Assembly (NCBI GenBank): GCA_049585815.1
Contig: JBAVAR010000141.1
Span: forward strand, 1 to 25,770
Origin: DATLSM01 sp049585815
GTDB taxonomy: Bacteria > Actinomycetota > Thermoleophilia > Solirubrobacterales > 70-9
Length of the DNA stretch: 25,770 nucleotides
Reading direction: 5' to 3'
Shown: positions 15,047 to 25,770 of the stretch, piece after piece
How positions within the stretch are numbered: the first letter of the stretch is position 1
Layout of the letters: every line of letters begins with the position of its first letter
Translations under genes and position numbers: made by a program
Notes under the pieces: model-generated
The model's input: the letters and a program-made list of their open reading frames with translations, nothing else
Database searches by the model: none
What the model was told of the DNA's origin: nothing

Positions 15047-16356
15047 GCAAAGCGAGAGAACCGGTCGGCGTGATCGGCGTCGGTTGGGTCGGTCTGGTGA
15101 CGGCAGCTTGCTTTGCCGAGCTCGGCCACCGGGTGATCGCGCGCGACATTCTGCCGGGGAAGGTGAGCGCACTCTCGCGCGGTGAGACCACGATCCACGA
15201 GCCCGGCCTGCCAGAGCTCCTGCGCCGCAATGCCGAGCGCCTCTTCTTCACCACCGAGATCGAGGAGCTGCTCGACGGGGCCCGGCTGCTCTTCGTCTGC
15301 GTCGACACGCCGCCGACCTACTCCGGGGACGCCGACCTCTCCCGGGTGCGCTCGGTGATCGCCGAGCTTCGCCCCGACGGCCCCCACGTCCTGATCATGA
15401 AGAGCACCGTGCCCGCCGGCACCGGTGAATCGATCAGGCGTGAGGTCCCGGGGCTCGCCTATGTCTCCTGCCCGGAGTTCCTCAAGGAGGGCTCGGCGGT
15501 CGAGGACTTCATGCACCCCGACCGGGTGGTGATCGGCGCCGAGCCCGCCGATCGGCAGGCGGCGGAGGCGGTGGCGGAGCTGTATGAGCCGCTGGGCGGG
15601 GAGATCGTCCGCACCGACGTCGCCAGCGCCGAGATGATCAAGCTGGCCTCCAACGCCTTCCTCGCCACCAAGATCTCCTTCGTCAACGAGATCGCCAACG
15701 TCTGCGAGGAGGTCGGCGCCGACGTCGGGGAGGTCGCCCGCGGCATGGGGTTGGACAGGCGGATCGGACCCTCCTTTCTGCGCGCCGGCATCGGCTACGG
15801 TGGTTCCTGCTTCCCCAAGGACGTCAGCGCGCTGAAGATGCTCGCCGGTAACACCGGCTACCACTTCCAGCTCCTCAACGCGGTGATCGAGGTCAACGAG
15901 CTGCAGAAGCGCCGGGTGGTGGGCAAGCTGGAGAAGCACCTCGGTTCGCTGCTGGGCAAGCGGATCGCCCTGCTCGGGCTGGCGTTCAAGCCCGACACCG
16001 ACGACATGCGCGAGGCCTCGAGCCTGGTCCTCGCCGCGCGGTTGCAGGGCGAGGGGGCTGAGGTCATCGCCTATGACCCGGTGGCCCGGGAGCGCGCTGG
16101 GGAGCTGCTGCCCTCCGTCGAGATGTCGGCCTCGGCGCTGGGGGCACTGGAGGGGGCTGACGCCGCGGTGCTGGTGACCGAGTGGGCCGAGTTCGGAGAG
16201 CTCGACTGGACCGAGGTCGCCCAGCGCATGGCCCGCCCGCTGATCATCGACGGGCGCAACTTCCTCGACGCCGAGCTGCTTGCCGGCGCGGGGATCGAGT
16301 ACGAGGGAATCGGCCGCGCCCGCCAGGACTCGCCCTCACCGGCGACGGCAGACTGA
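15043..16356 (+). CDS. ugd: UDP-glucose 6-dehydrogenase (UDP-glucose/GDP-mannose dehydrogenase family)
   Basis: 437 residues. It oxidises a nucleotide sugar at C6 with two NAD+, most likely UDP-glucose to UDP-glucuronate. The NAD domain has GVIGVGWVGLVTAACFAELGH (9-29). STVPAGTG (121-128) and CPEFLKEGSAVEDFMHPDRVVIG (143-165) are typical of UDP-glucose dehydrogenase. The central helix has EMIKLASNAFLATKISFVNE (197-216), and the catalytic cysteine is C256 in GYGGSCFPKD. The C-terminal domain includes LLGLAFKPDTDDMREA. The ATG overlaps the LCP stop by 4 bp, with GGGGAGG just upstream. Related enzymes act on UDP-ManNAc or GDP-mannose, so the substrate is inferred from the EFLKEG segment and neighbours. 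UDP-glucuronate would suit an acidic wall polymer. Confidence 0.9.
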   Translation: MSKAREPVGVIGVGWVGLVTAACFAELGHRVIARDILPGKVSALSRGETTIHEPGLPELLRRNAERLFFTTEIEELLDGARLLFVCVDTPPTYSGDADLSRVRSVIAELRPDGPHVLIMKSTVPAGTGESIRREVPGLAYVSCPEFLKEGSAVEDFMHPDRVVIGAEPADRQAAEAVAELYEPLGGEIVRTDVASAEMIKLASNAFLATKISFVNEIANVCEEVGADVGEVARGMGLDRRIGPSFLRAGIGYGGSCFPKDVSALKMLAGNTGYHFQLLNAVIEVNELQKRRVVGKLEKHLGSLLGKRIALLGLAFKPDTDDMREASSLVLAARLQGEGAEVIAYDPVARERAGELLPSVEMSASALGALEGADAAVLVTEWAEFGELDWTEVAQRMARPLIIDGRNFLDAELLAGAGIEYEGIGRARQDSPSPATAD

Positions 16357-16362
16357 GGGCCT

Positions 16363-17352
16363 GTGCAGGCGATCGTCCTGGTCGGGGGTGAGGGGACGCG
16401 GCTGCGGCCGCTGACCCTGACCGTGCCAAAGCCGGCGCTGACCCTGGTCGACAGGCCCTTTCTCGCCTACATGATCGAGTGGCTGGCGGCGCACGGTGTG
16501 AGCGAAGTCGTGCTCGCCTGCGGCTACCGCCCCGATGCCCTGCGCGCGGCGCTGGCCGGCGAGCAGGAGCGGGCGGGCGCCAGCATCCGCTACGTGGTGG
16601 AGCCGGCGCCGCGCGGTACGGCCGGCGCCTTTCGCTACGTGGCAGATGAGCTCGGCGATCAACTCGGGGAGCGCTTCCTGGCGCTCAACGGCGACGTCCT
16701 CACCGACCTCGACCTCACCGCCCTGCTGCGCGAGCACGAGGAGCGCTCGGCTCAGGCCACCCTCGGCCTCTACCCGGTCGAGGATGCGGCGGCCTACGGC
16801 CTGGTCGAGACCGGTGGCGAAGGTGAGGTGCGCGCCTTCACCGAGAAGACCGGCAGACGGGAGCCCGGTGAGATCAATGCGGGGATCTACGTGCTCGAGC
16901 GCTCGGTGCTGGAGCTGATCGCCCCCGATCAGCAGGTCTCGATCGAGCGCGACGTCTTCCCGAGGCTCGTCGGCGCGGGTCTGGGGGCGCTGCGGCTGGG
17001 TGGCTACTGGATGGACATCGGTACTCCGGATCGCTACCTGCAGGCGAGCTGGGACATCCTCGAGGGGCGGGTCAGGACCCAGGTCAGGCCGAGCGCTCCG
17101 GGCCGCTTCCTCGACCCGGGGGCGATCATCGAGACCGGGGCGAGGATCGGCCCCCGCGCGGTGCTCTCGGCGGGCTGTCGGGTGGCGGCCGGCGCTGAGG
17201 TGCGCGAGTCGGTCCTGCTCGAGGGATGCGCGGTGGGCGAGGGGGCCAGGATCAGCGGCTCGATCCTCGCCCCCGGGGTGGAGGTGGGCGCCGGGGCGAG
17301 ACTGCAGGGCGCCGTCCTCGGTCGGGATGAAAGAGTTCCCGCGAAGGCCTGA
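16363..17352 (+). CDS. Sugar-1-phosphate nucleotidyltransferase (mannose-1-P guanylyltransferase-like)
   Basis: 329 residues starting at GTG 16363. The N-terminal transferase domain has VGGEGTRLRPLTLTVPKPAL (7-26), the nucleotide-binding loop and catalytic Lys; ALNGDVLTDLDL (107-118, metal-binding D111), FTEKTGRREPGEINAGIY and GGYWMDIGTPDRYLQAS. From about residue 245 the sequence turns into hexapeptide-type repeats rich in Gly/Ala (PGAIIETGARIGPRAV, then VLLEGCAVGEGARI), predicting a left-handed beta-helix. The family activates hexose-1-phosphates to NDP-sugars; GDP-mannose or UDP/dTDP-glucose are all possible. It begins 6 nt after the dehydrogenase and overlaps the isomerase gene by 1 bp, which supports a role in making sugar nucleotides. 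Confidence 0.87.
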   Translation: MQAIVLVGGEGTRLRPLTLTVPKPALTLVDRPFLAYMIEWLAAHGVSEVVLACGYRPDALRAALAGEQERAGASIRYVVEPAPRGTAGAFRYVADELGDQLGERFLALNGDVLTDLDLTALLREHEERSAQATLGLYPVEDAAAYGLVETGGEGEVRAFTEKTGRREPGEINAGIYVLERSVLELIAPDQQVSIERDVFPRLVGAGLGALRLGGYWMDIGTPDRYLQASWDILEGRVRTQVRPSAPGRFLDPGAIIETGARIGPRAVLSAGCRVAAGAEVRESVLLEGCAVGEGARISGSILAPGVEVGAGARLQGAVLGRDERVPAKA

Positions 17353-18335
17353 TGCTCGACGACGTCCTCGCCATCCCCGATCACCTGCGCGACGCCCTCT
17401 GGCGGGTCCAATCAGCGCGCCTTGAGCCGGCCGAGGCGGTCGGGCTGATGGTCTGTGGGATGGGCGGCTCGGCGATCGGCGCCGACCTCGCTGCCGCCGC
17501 GCTCGGCGATCGCCTCACCCGACCGCTGCTCACGATCAGGGGCTATGAGCTCCCCTCCTGGGCGACGCCGGAGTGGGCTGTCCTTTGCTCGAGCTACTCG
17601 GGTAACACCGAGGAGACGCTCGCCTGCTTTGCCGCGGCCGAGGCGCTCGGCGCTCGGCGCACCGTCCTCAGCACCGGCGGCGAGCTGGTCGAGGCGGCGC
17701 GCGAGGCCGGGCTGCCGGTCATCGGCCTGCCGGGGATCCTGCAACCGCGCGCCGCCGTCGCCTACATGTTCACCGCCGCCGCCGAGCTCGCCGCGCTGGC
17801 CGGCGCAGCGCCGCGCGTTCACACCGAGATCGACGCTGCCGCCGCCTTCCTCGAGGAGCAGAGCGCAGACCTGCGAAGCCGCGCGGCGGCGATCGCCGCC
17901 GAACTGGCGGGCGCGATCCCGGTCATCTACGGCGCCGATCTGAGCTCCCCTATCGCCCGACGCTGGAAGGCCCAGGTCAACGAGAACGCCAAGCTTCCCG
18001 CCTTCTTTTCCGAGCTGCCTGAGGCAGACCACAACGAGCTCTGCGGCTGGCAGGGCCCCTCGGAAAGCGGTGCCCGGTTGGCGGCCGTCTTCCTCGAGGA
18101 CCCAGACCAACACCCGCGTGAGCGCCGGCGCTTCGCGCTGAGCGCGGAGTCGGTGGCCGCTCAGGGCGCCGCGGTCCTGCGGGTGCAGAGCGCGGGGGAG
18201 ACCCGGGTTGCGCGCCTGCTCTGGGCGACGATGCTCGGCGACCTGGTCTCGGTGGAGCTGGCTCTCGCCCGCGGGGTCGACCCGGTCCCGGTGGCCGCGA
18301 TCGAGGACTTCAAGGCGGCGCTCGGGCGTCCCTGA
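17352..18335 (+). CDS. Bifunctional phosphoglucose/phosphomannose isomerase
   Basis: 327 residues of the SIS-domain PGI/PMI family, which interconverts glucose-6-P or mannose-6-P with fructose-6-P. It is distinct from classical Pgi (about 550 residues). Marks: CGMGGSAIGADL (35-46), SSYSGNTEETL (80-90, phosphate-binding SIS loop), LQPRAAVAYMF (130-140) and NENAKLPAFFSELPEADHNE (210-229). E211 and H227, 16 residues apart, correspond to the catalytic Glu and His described in the Pyrobaculum enzyme. The first base of its ATG is the last base of the previous stop. Such isomerases often sit beside mannose-1-P guanylyltransferases in actinobacteria; here it could link central metabolism to GDP-mannose, or serve glycolysis. 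Confidence 0.9.
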   Translation: MLDDVLAIPDHLRDALWRVQSARLEPAEAVGLMVCGMGGSAIGADLAAAALGDRLTRPLLTIRGYELPSWATPEWAVLCSSYSGNTEETLACFAAAEALGARRTVLSTGGELVEAAREAGLPVIGLPGILQPRAAVAYMFTAAAELAALAGAAPRVHTEIDAAAAFLEEQSADLRSRAAAIAAELAGAIPVIYGADLSSPIARRWKAQVNENAKLPAFFSELPEADHNELCGWQGPSESGARLAAVFLEDPDQHPRERRRFALSAESVAAQGAAVLRVQSAGETRVARLLWATMLGDLVSVELALARGVDPVPVAAIEDFKAALGRP

Positions 18336-18362
18336 CCCCCGGCCCCTATCCTTCGCCGGGTC
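18334..18362 (+). terminator. Hairpin between the isomerase gene and ahcY
   Basis: GACCC plus GGC (with a CC bulge) pairs with GCC plus GGGTC across an 11-nt loop. It begins within the isomerase stop codon. No U-tract follows; a Shine-Dalgarno (GAAAGGG) comes instead. It could be a weak terminator or part of an ahcY leader. A -10-like TATCCT lies in the loop (18347-18352). Confidence 0.3.
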
Positions 18363-18382
18363 AAAGACGAGAAAGGGAATCG

Positions 18383-19801
<1,419 letters not shown>

Positions 19802-19841
19802 TGGGTCTCGACCAGTGCAAGGTCGGTAAACACCCCCGCCG

Positions 19842-20852
19842 ATGAGGGCGATGATCCTCGCCGCCGGGTTGGGGACCCGGCTGCGCCCGATCACCTACAA
19901 GATGCCAAAGCCGATGGTCCCGGTCCTCAACCGACCGGTAATGGAGCACATCGGGGAGCTGCTCGTCGGCCACGGCTTCAACGAGGCGATCGCCAACCTG
20001 CACTGGTTCCCCGAGACGATTGAAGCCCGCTTCGGTGACGGCTCGGAGCTGGGCCTGGAGCTCTCCTATTCCCACGAGGAGCGGCTGCTCGGTACCGCGG
20101 GCGGCGTCCGAAACGCCGCCCGCTTCCTCGGGGACTCCTTCCTGGTCATCTCCGGCGATGCCCTCACCGACATCGATCTCGGCGCGATGCGCGAGTTCCA
20201 CAACTCCCATGATGGCCTCGCGACCCTGGCGACCAAGCGAGTCACCGACACGACCCAGTTCGGGGTGGCGATCACCGATGCCGAGGGGCGGATCCAGGGC
20301 TTCCAGGAGAAGCCAGACCCCGCCGAGGCTCTCTCTGACCTCGCCAACTGCGGCATCTACATGTTTCGCTCCGAGATCTTTGACTTCTTTCCCAAATCGG
20401 GGAAGAGCAGGGCGGCGGGCCCCGCGGATGCACCCGACTTTGCCGACTGGGCGATGGACGTATACCCGGCGCTGCTGGCGGCCGACGCGCCCTTTTACTC
20501 GCACGAGATCGACGCCTACTGGAACGACATCGGCAACCTCGAGGAGCTGCGCCAGGGTAACTTCGACGCCCTGCGTGGCGCGGTCGAGGTCAGGGCGGGG
20601 GCCCCGCAGGTGGCCGACGGCGTCCGCGCCGCCACCCCGCTGGGGGATACCGAGGTCAGCCCGCCGGCGCTAATTGGCGCCGGGGTCGAGCTGGGCGATG
20701 GTGTCTGCATCGAGGGGCCGGCGATCATCGGCGATGGCTGTCGGATCGGCGCCGGGGCCCGGGTCCGCGAGGCGATCCTGCTGGAGGGGGTCGAGCTGGC
20801 CGCCGGGACCTTTCTGATCGGCGCCATCGCGGGGCGCGCAAGCCGCGCCTGA
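19842..20852 (+). CDS. Second sugar-1-phosphate nucleotidyltransferase
   Basis: 336 residues. The N-terminal loop is LAAGLGTRLRPITYKMPKPM (6-25). ISGDALTDIDLGAM holds the metal-binding Asp, and QEKPDPAEALSDLANCGIYMF and AYWNDIGNLEELRQGNFDAL complete the transferase core. The last 100 residues are hexapeptide-like (GAGVELGDGVCIEGPAIIGDGCRIGAGARV), forming a short beta-helix. It is related to, but clearly different from, the transferase at 16363 and belongs to the NDP-sugar synthase / mannose-1-P guanylyltransferase group; substrate uncertain. A -10-like TAAACA at about 19827-19832 lies 9 nt before the ATG, so a near-leaderless transcript is possible. It is the last plus-strand gene before the inverted hpf. 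Confidence 0.87.
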   Translation: MRAMILAAGLGTRLRPITYKMPKPMVPVLNRPVMEHIGELLVGHGFNEAIANLHWFPETIEARFGDGSELGLELSYSHEERLLGTAGGVRNAARFLGDSFLVISGDALTDIDLGAMREFHNSHDGLATLATKRVTDTTQFGVAITDAEGRIQGFQEKPDPAEALSDLANCGIYMFRSEIFDFFPKSGKSRAAGPADAPDFADWAMDVYPALLAADAPFYSHEIDAYWNDIGNLEELRQGNFDALRGAVEVRAGAPQVADGVRAATPLGDTEVSPPALIGAGVELGDGVCIEGPAIIGDGCRIGAGARVREAILLEGVELAAGTFLIGAIAGRASRA

Positions 20853-20853
20853 G

Positions 20854-20868
20854 GCCCGCCGCGCGGGC
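20854..20868. terminator. GC hairpin between convergent genes
   Basis: GCCCGC pairs with GCGGGC around a 3-nt loop, 2 nt after the transferase stop. The 84-bp convergent gap also holds the palindrome CCGGATCCGG (20894-20903) and CGCGG/CCGCG arms around AATTT (near 20909-20926). None has a proper U-tract; together they may act as a bidirectional terminator. Confidence 0.35.
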
Positions 20869-20936
20869 TGGGAGGGCCTTTGCCGGCGCGGGCCCGGATC
20901 CGGCTCTCGCGGTGAATTTGGCCGCGGTCTGGACGG

Positions 20937-21290
20937 CTAGGACTCGGCGGTGCGCCCGCGCATGCGACTGACGAGCAGGCGGGTGCGGTGGCGCTTTCGC
21001 CGCAGCTCGCGGTGCTTCTTGACCTGGCGGCGGATGTCCTCGGCCAATTCGTGGATCGTGTGCGACATCTCCGGTGAGGCCTCATGGGCCCTCAGGGTGA
21101 TGCCCTTGAGCCGCAGCGTGGCCTCGGCCACCTGGCTGTCGGAAATCGAGGGGTTGCGCTCCTCGCAGAGCTCCACCTCGAGCGTCGCCAGCTCGGAGAC
21201 CTGCTGGCCGATTCGCTGAAAGCGCTGGGTCACGTGCTCGCGGAGCTCGTCGGTTACCTCCACGTTGCGGCCCCGGATCTCGATGCGCAT
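20937..21290 (-). CDS. hpf: Ribosome hibernation promoting factor, short form (HPF/YfiA family)
   Basis: 117 residues. MRIEIRGRNVEVTDELREHV starts the S30AE beta-alpha fold; LEVELCEERNP and VAEATLRLKGITLRAHEASPEMSHTIHELAEDIRRQVKKHR complete it. The domain binds the 30S decoding region and silences ribosomes in stationary phase or stress. The C-terminal dimerisation domain of long HPF (about 180-200 residues in total) is missing; instead the protein ends in a basic tail (RELRRKRHRTRLL, then MRGRTAES). AAGGAGG (21295-21301 on the complementary strand) lies 4 nt before the ATG, and a good promoter is upstream. It is divergent from secA, whereas the usual hpf-secA-prfB order runs in one direction. 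Confidence 0.92.
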   Translation of the reverse strand: MRIEIRGRNVEVTDELREHVTQRFQRIGQQVSELATLEVELCEERNPSISDSQVAEATLRLKGITLRAHEASPEMSHTIHELAEDIRRQVKKHRELRRKRHRTRLLVSRMRGRTAES

Positions 21291-21314
21291 CTTGCCTCCT
21301 TGTCTTGTCCCTCG

Positions 21315-21343
21315 ATCCTACGCCGCTCTTTGGGCCCTCACAA
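21315..21343 (-). promoter_or_regulatory. hpf promoter
   Basis: Read on the minus strand, TTGTGA (21343-21338) and TAGGAT (21320-21315) have exactly 17 bp between them, each matching 4 of 6 consensus bases of a housekeeping sigma factor. The start would be near 21308, leaving a leader of about 18 nt that contains the strong Shine-Dalgarno. Confidence 0.55.
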
Positions 21344-21365
21344 GGGGAACTCCCCCGACCCCCGC

Positions 21366-21371
21366 TAACCT
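21366..21371 (+). promoter_or_regulatory. Candidate secA -10, predicting a leaderless mRNA
   Basis: TAACCT ends 6 nt before ATG 21378, so a normal start distance of 7 nt puts the first transcribed base on the A of the ATG. No Shine-Dalgarno precedes this ATG, and no clear -35 is seen at 16-18 bp. It lies 23 bp from the oppositely directed hpf -35. Confidence 0.4.
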
Positions 21372-21377
21372 AGACCC

Positions 21378-24211
<2,834 letters not shown>

Positions 24212-24227
<16 letters not shown>

Positions 24228-24583
24228 ACCCCGTCCGCGAGTTCATCCGGGCGTTCAACGAGCGCGACCTGGATGCCTTCATCGAGGTGCTCGATCCCGA
24301 GGTCGAACTGCACTCGATGAAGGGGATGCGAAAGGGCCGTGAGGCGGCGCGGTTGTGGGCGACGCGCCCGCCGGGCGGAGTCCAGCAGACGATCGAGCTC
24401 GATCAGCTCTACGAGGATGCCGAGCGAGCGGTTGCGCTGATCCGCCGGGTCTGGCACTGGGATGAAGACGGCTCGGCCGCGGGCGAGGAGGAGATGGCTT
24501 GGCTGTTTGAGCTGCAGGGCAGGCGGATCCGAAGCTGGCGTCCGTATGCGGACCGTGCCGAGGCTCTGGGTAAGCTGCGCTGA
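24212..24583 (+). CDS. Small NTF2/SnoaL-like protein
   Basis: About 123 residues if it starts at GTG 24212; GTG 24185 is also possible (132 residues). Both overlap the 3' end of secA in another frame, by 16 or 43 bp. The pattern DPVREFIRAFNERDLDAFIEVLDPEVELHS, followed by KGREAARLWA and ending with WLFELQGRRIRSWRPYADRAEAL, is that of the cone-shaped NTF2/SnoaL fold, which covers enzymes, ligand binders and proteins of unknown role. No signal peptide. Its stop overlaps the prfB ATG by 1 bp, so it is probably translated with secA and prfB. Function unknown. Confidence 0.75.
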
Positions 24584-25702
24584 TGGCCGAGGCGACATCG
24601 AGCGAATCGGTTCCGGCGCGGCTCGCCGCGATCCGCGAGCAGCTGTCCCTGCTCGCGGATTACCTTTGACCCCGCTTCACTTGAGGGGGAGGTTGGCGGG
24701 CTGGAGGCCCAGATGCAGCGGCCCGGTTTCTGGGATGACCAGGAGCAGGCCGCCCGCGTCTCCGCCGCCCATGCCCGCGCCCAACGCAAGCTGAGGACCT
24801 TTGCTGAGCTTGAGGCGGGGGTGGGCGATCTCGGCGAGCTGGCGGAGATCGCCGCCGAGGATGAGGAGATGGCGGCGGAGCTCGGCTCCCAGCTTGCTCT
24901 GGTCGAGCGCCGCCTCGGCGAGCTGGAGGAGGCGCGCCTGTTCAGCGGCGAGTATGACGCCGGTGATGCGGTCGTCACCGTCCACGCCGGTGCCGGCGGC
25001 ACCGATTCCCAGGACTGGGCGGAGATCCTCCTGCGCATGTACCTGCGCTGGGCCGAGCGGCGCGGCTTTGAGGTCGAGATGAAGGAGGCCTCCCCCGGGG
25101 AGGAGGCGGGCCTCAAGTCGGCGACCTTCATCGCCCGCGGTGAGAACGCCTATGGCCTCTTCGCCGCCGAGCGCGGCGTCCACCGGCTGGTGCGGATCTC
25201 CCCCTTTGACTCCTCCTCGCGGCGCCACACGTCTTTTGCCCAGGTCGACGTCGGCCCGTTGGTCGACGAGGGGGTCGAGGTCGAGATCGATGACGCCGAC
25301 CTGAGGGTCGATACCTACCGCGCCTCCGGGGCCGGTGGCCAGCACGTCAACAAGACCGACTCCGCGGTGCGGATCACCCACATCCCCAGCGGCGTCGTCG
25401 TCCAGTGCCAGAACGAGCGCTCACAGACCCAGAACAAGGCGGTCGCGATGCAGCTGCTGCGCTCCAAGCTGGTGGAGCTTGAGGAGCGAAAGCGCGCCGA
25501 GGAGCTGGCGCGGGCGCGGGGCGAGGTCAAAGATGTCGCCTGGGGCTCACAGATCCGCAGCTACGTGCTGCACCCCTACACGATGGTGAAGGACCATCGC
25601 ACCGACCACGAGGTTGGAGATGTCCAGCGCGTCCTCGATGGCGACATTGACGAGTTTGTCCGCGATTACCTGAACAGGACCGCCGCGTCGAGCTCTGCCT
25701 AG
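24583..25702 (+). CDS. prfB: Peptide chain release factor 2, made by programmed +1 frameshift
   Basis: RF2 ends translation at UGA and UAA. Frame 1 starts at ATG 24583 and meets TGA at 24667-24669 after 28 codons (ending ADYL); shifting +1 at CTTTGAC continues as DPASLEGEVGGLEAQMQRPGFWDD from 24668 to the TAG at 25700-25702, giving 372 residues (E. coli RF2 has 365). The shifted product matches the usual RF2 N-terminus. The codon-recognition tripeptide SPF is at 206-208 and the catalytic GGQ at 251-253 (AGGQHVNKTDSAVRITH). The GGQ Gln is the substrate of PrmC. Calling this gene from the internal ATG 24713 would lose 43 residues. It follows the NTF2-like gene by a 1-bp overlap. Confidence 0.95.
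24664..24670 (+). other. prfB programmed +1 frameshift site
   Basis: CTT TGA C is the conserved slippery site. At low RF2 the ribosome stalls on UGA and the CUU-decoding tRNA slips to UUU, then reads GAC. The usual AGGGGG stimulator just upstream is replaced by GCGGAT, three bases before CTT, with little pairing to the anti-Shine-Dalgarno. Confidence 0.9.
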
Positions 25703-25703
25703 C

Positions 25704-25726
25704 GGGCCGCGGCGAGCGCCCGGCCC
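25704..25726 (+). terminator. Strong GC hairpin after prfB
   Basis: GGGCCG, a bulged C, then GGC pair with GCC and CGGCCC around a GAGC loop, beginning 2 nt after the prfB stop. The following bases are CCTGCCC, not a U-tract. It probably ends the secA-prfB transcript, perhaps with Rho. The remaining 44 bases of the window show no start I can support. Confidence 0.4.
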
Positions 25727-25770
25727 CCTGCCCGGAGGCGCGGGCGCGGTGGCTGTGGGAGGGGCAGCTC

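Noticed and set aside
17097..17330. Tandem DNA repeat in the first nucleotidyltransferase gene
   Set aside because: The Gly/Ala periodicity is at protein level (hexapeptide beta-helix); the DNA units are not similar enough to be a repeat.
18336..18382. S-adenosylhomocysteine riboswitch upstream of ahcY
   Set aside because: The gap is only 47 bp and shows one simple bulged hairpin, not the pseudoknotted SAH aptamer I would expect.
20894..20903. Perfect palindrome CCGGATCCGG as a regulatory operator
   Set aside because: It lies between convergent genes, where a regulator site has no promoter to act on; more likely part of a terminator region or chance.
24667..24669. In-frame stop making prfB a pseudogene
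   Set aside because: The stop sits exactly in the CTTTGAC recoding context, and the +1 frame continues into a complete RF2 with SPF and GGQ motifs.

Overview
This is a GC-rich, densely packed chromosomal window with the gene order of an actinobacterial housekeeping region. The run prmC, tsaC, glyA, wecA-type transferase, atpI and atpBEFHAGDC, and the set hpf, secA, prfB, are conserved in Gram-positive bacteria. Strong C/G-ending codon bias, GTG/TTG starts and many ATGA or TGATG stop-start overlaps fit Actinomycetota. A deep branch such as Thermoleophilia/Solirubrobacterales is my guess, based on protein flavour and not on a marker search. I see no mobile element, CRISPR array, tRNA or rRNA, and no gene-free stretch over 300 bases.

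Layout. 1-795 holds the 3' end of prmC and a TsaC/YwlC-type threonylcarbamoyl-AMP synthase. 798-1559 (minus) is a secreted lysyl-oxidase-like protein set into an otherwise conserved housekeeping block. 1618-5132 holds glyA, a DUF354 protein and a WecA/TagO-type polyprenyl-phosphate sugar-1-phosphate transferase. 5184-12370 is the F1Fo ATP synthase operon with a candidate -10 and a leader hairpin ahead of atpI. Tightly coupled to its end, 12367-18335, are an M20 metallopeptidase, an LCP-family glycopolymer ligase with an extra C-terminal domain, UDP-glucose dehydrogenase, a sugar-1-phosphate nucleotidyltransferase and a phosphoglucose/phosphomannose isomerase. ahcY and a second nucleotidyltransferase follow (18383-20852). 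20937-21290 (minus) is a short hpf, divergent from secA. Then come a small NTF2/SnoaL-like protein and prfB, which reads through an in-frame UGA by a programmed +1 frameshift.

How the genes may work together. The lipid-carrier sugar transferase, UDP-glucose dehydrogenase, two nucleotidyltransferases, the PGI/PMI and the LCP protein together could make activated sugars and attach an acidic glycopolymer to the wall; this is inference from families and position. The rest is core energy, translation and secretion: ATP synthase, t6A synthesis, release-factor methylation (PrmC) with its RF2 substrate (PrfB), ribosome hibernation, Sec export, and the one-carbon/methyl cycle (GlyA, AhcY).

Most worth a second look: the prfB recoding site, which lacks a strong upstream Shine-Dalgarno element; the lysyl-oxidase-like protein, which keeps the cofactor Lys and Tyr but seems to lack one copper His; the LCP C-terminal domain; the AtpA C-terminal tail; and the hairpin overlapping the atpI ribosome-binding region.
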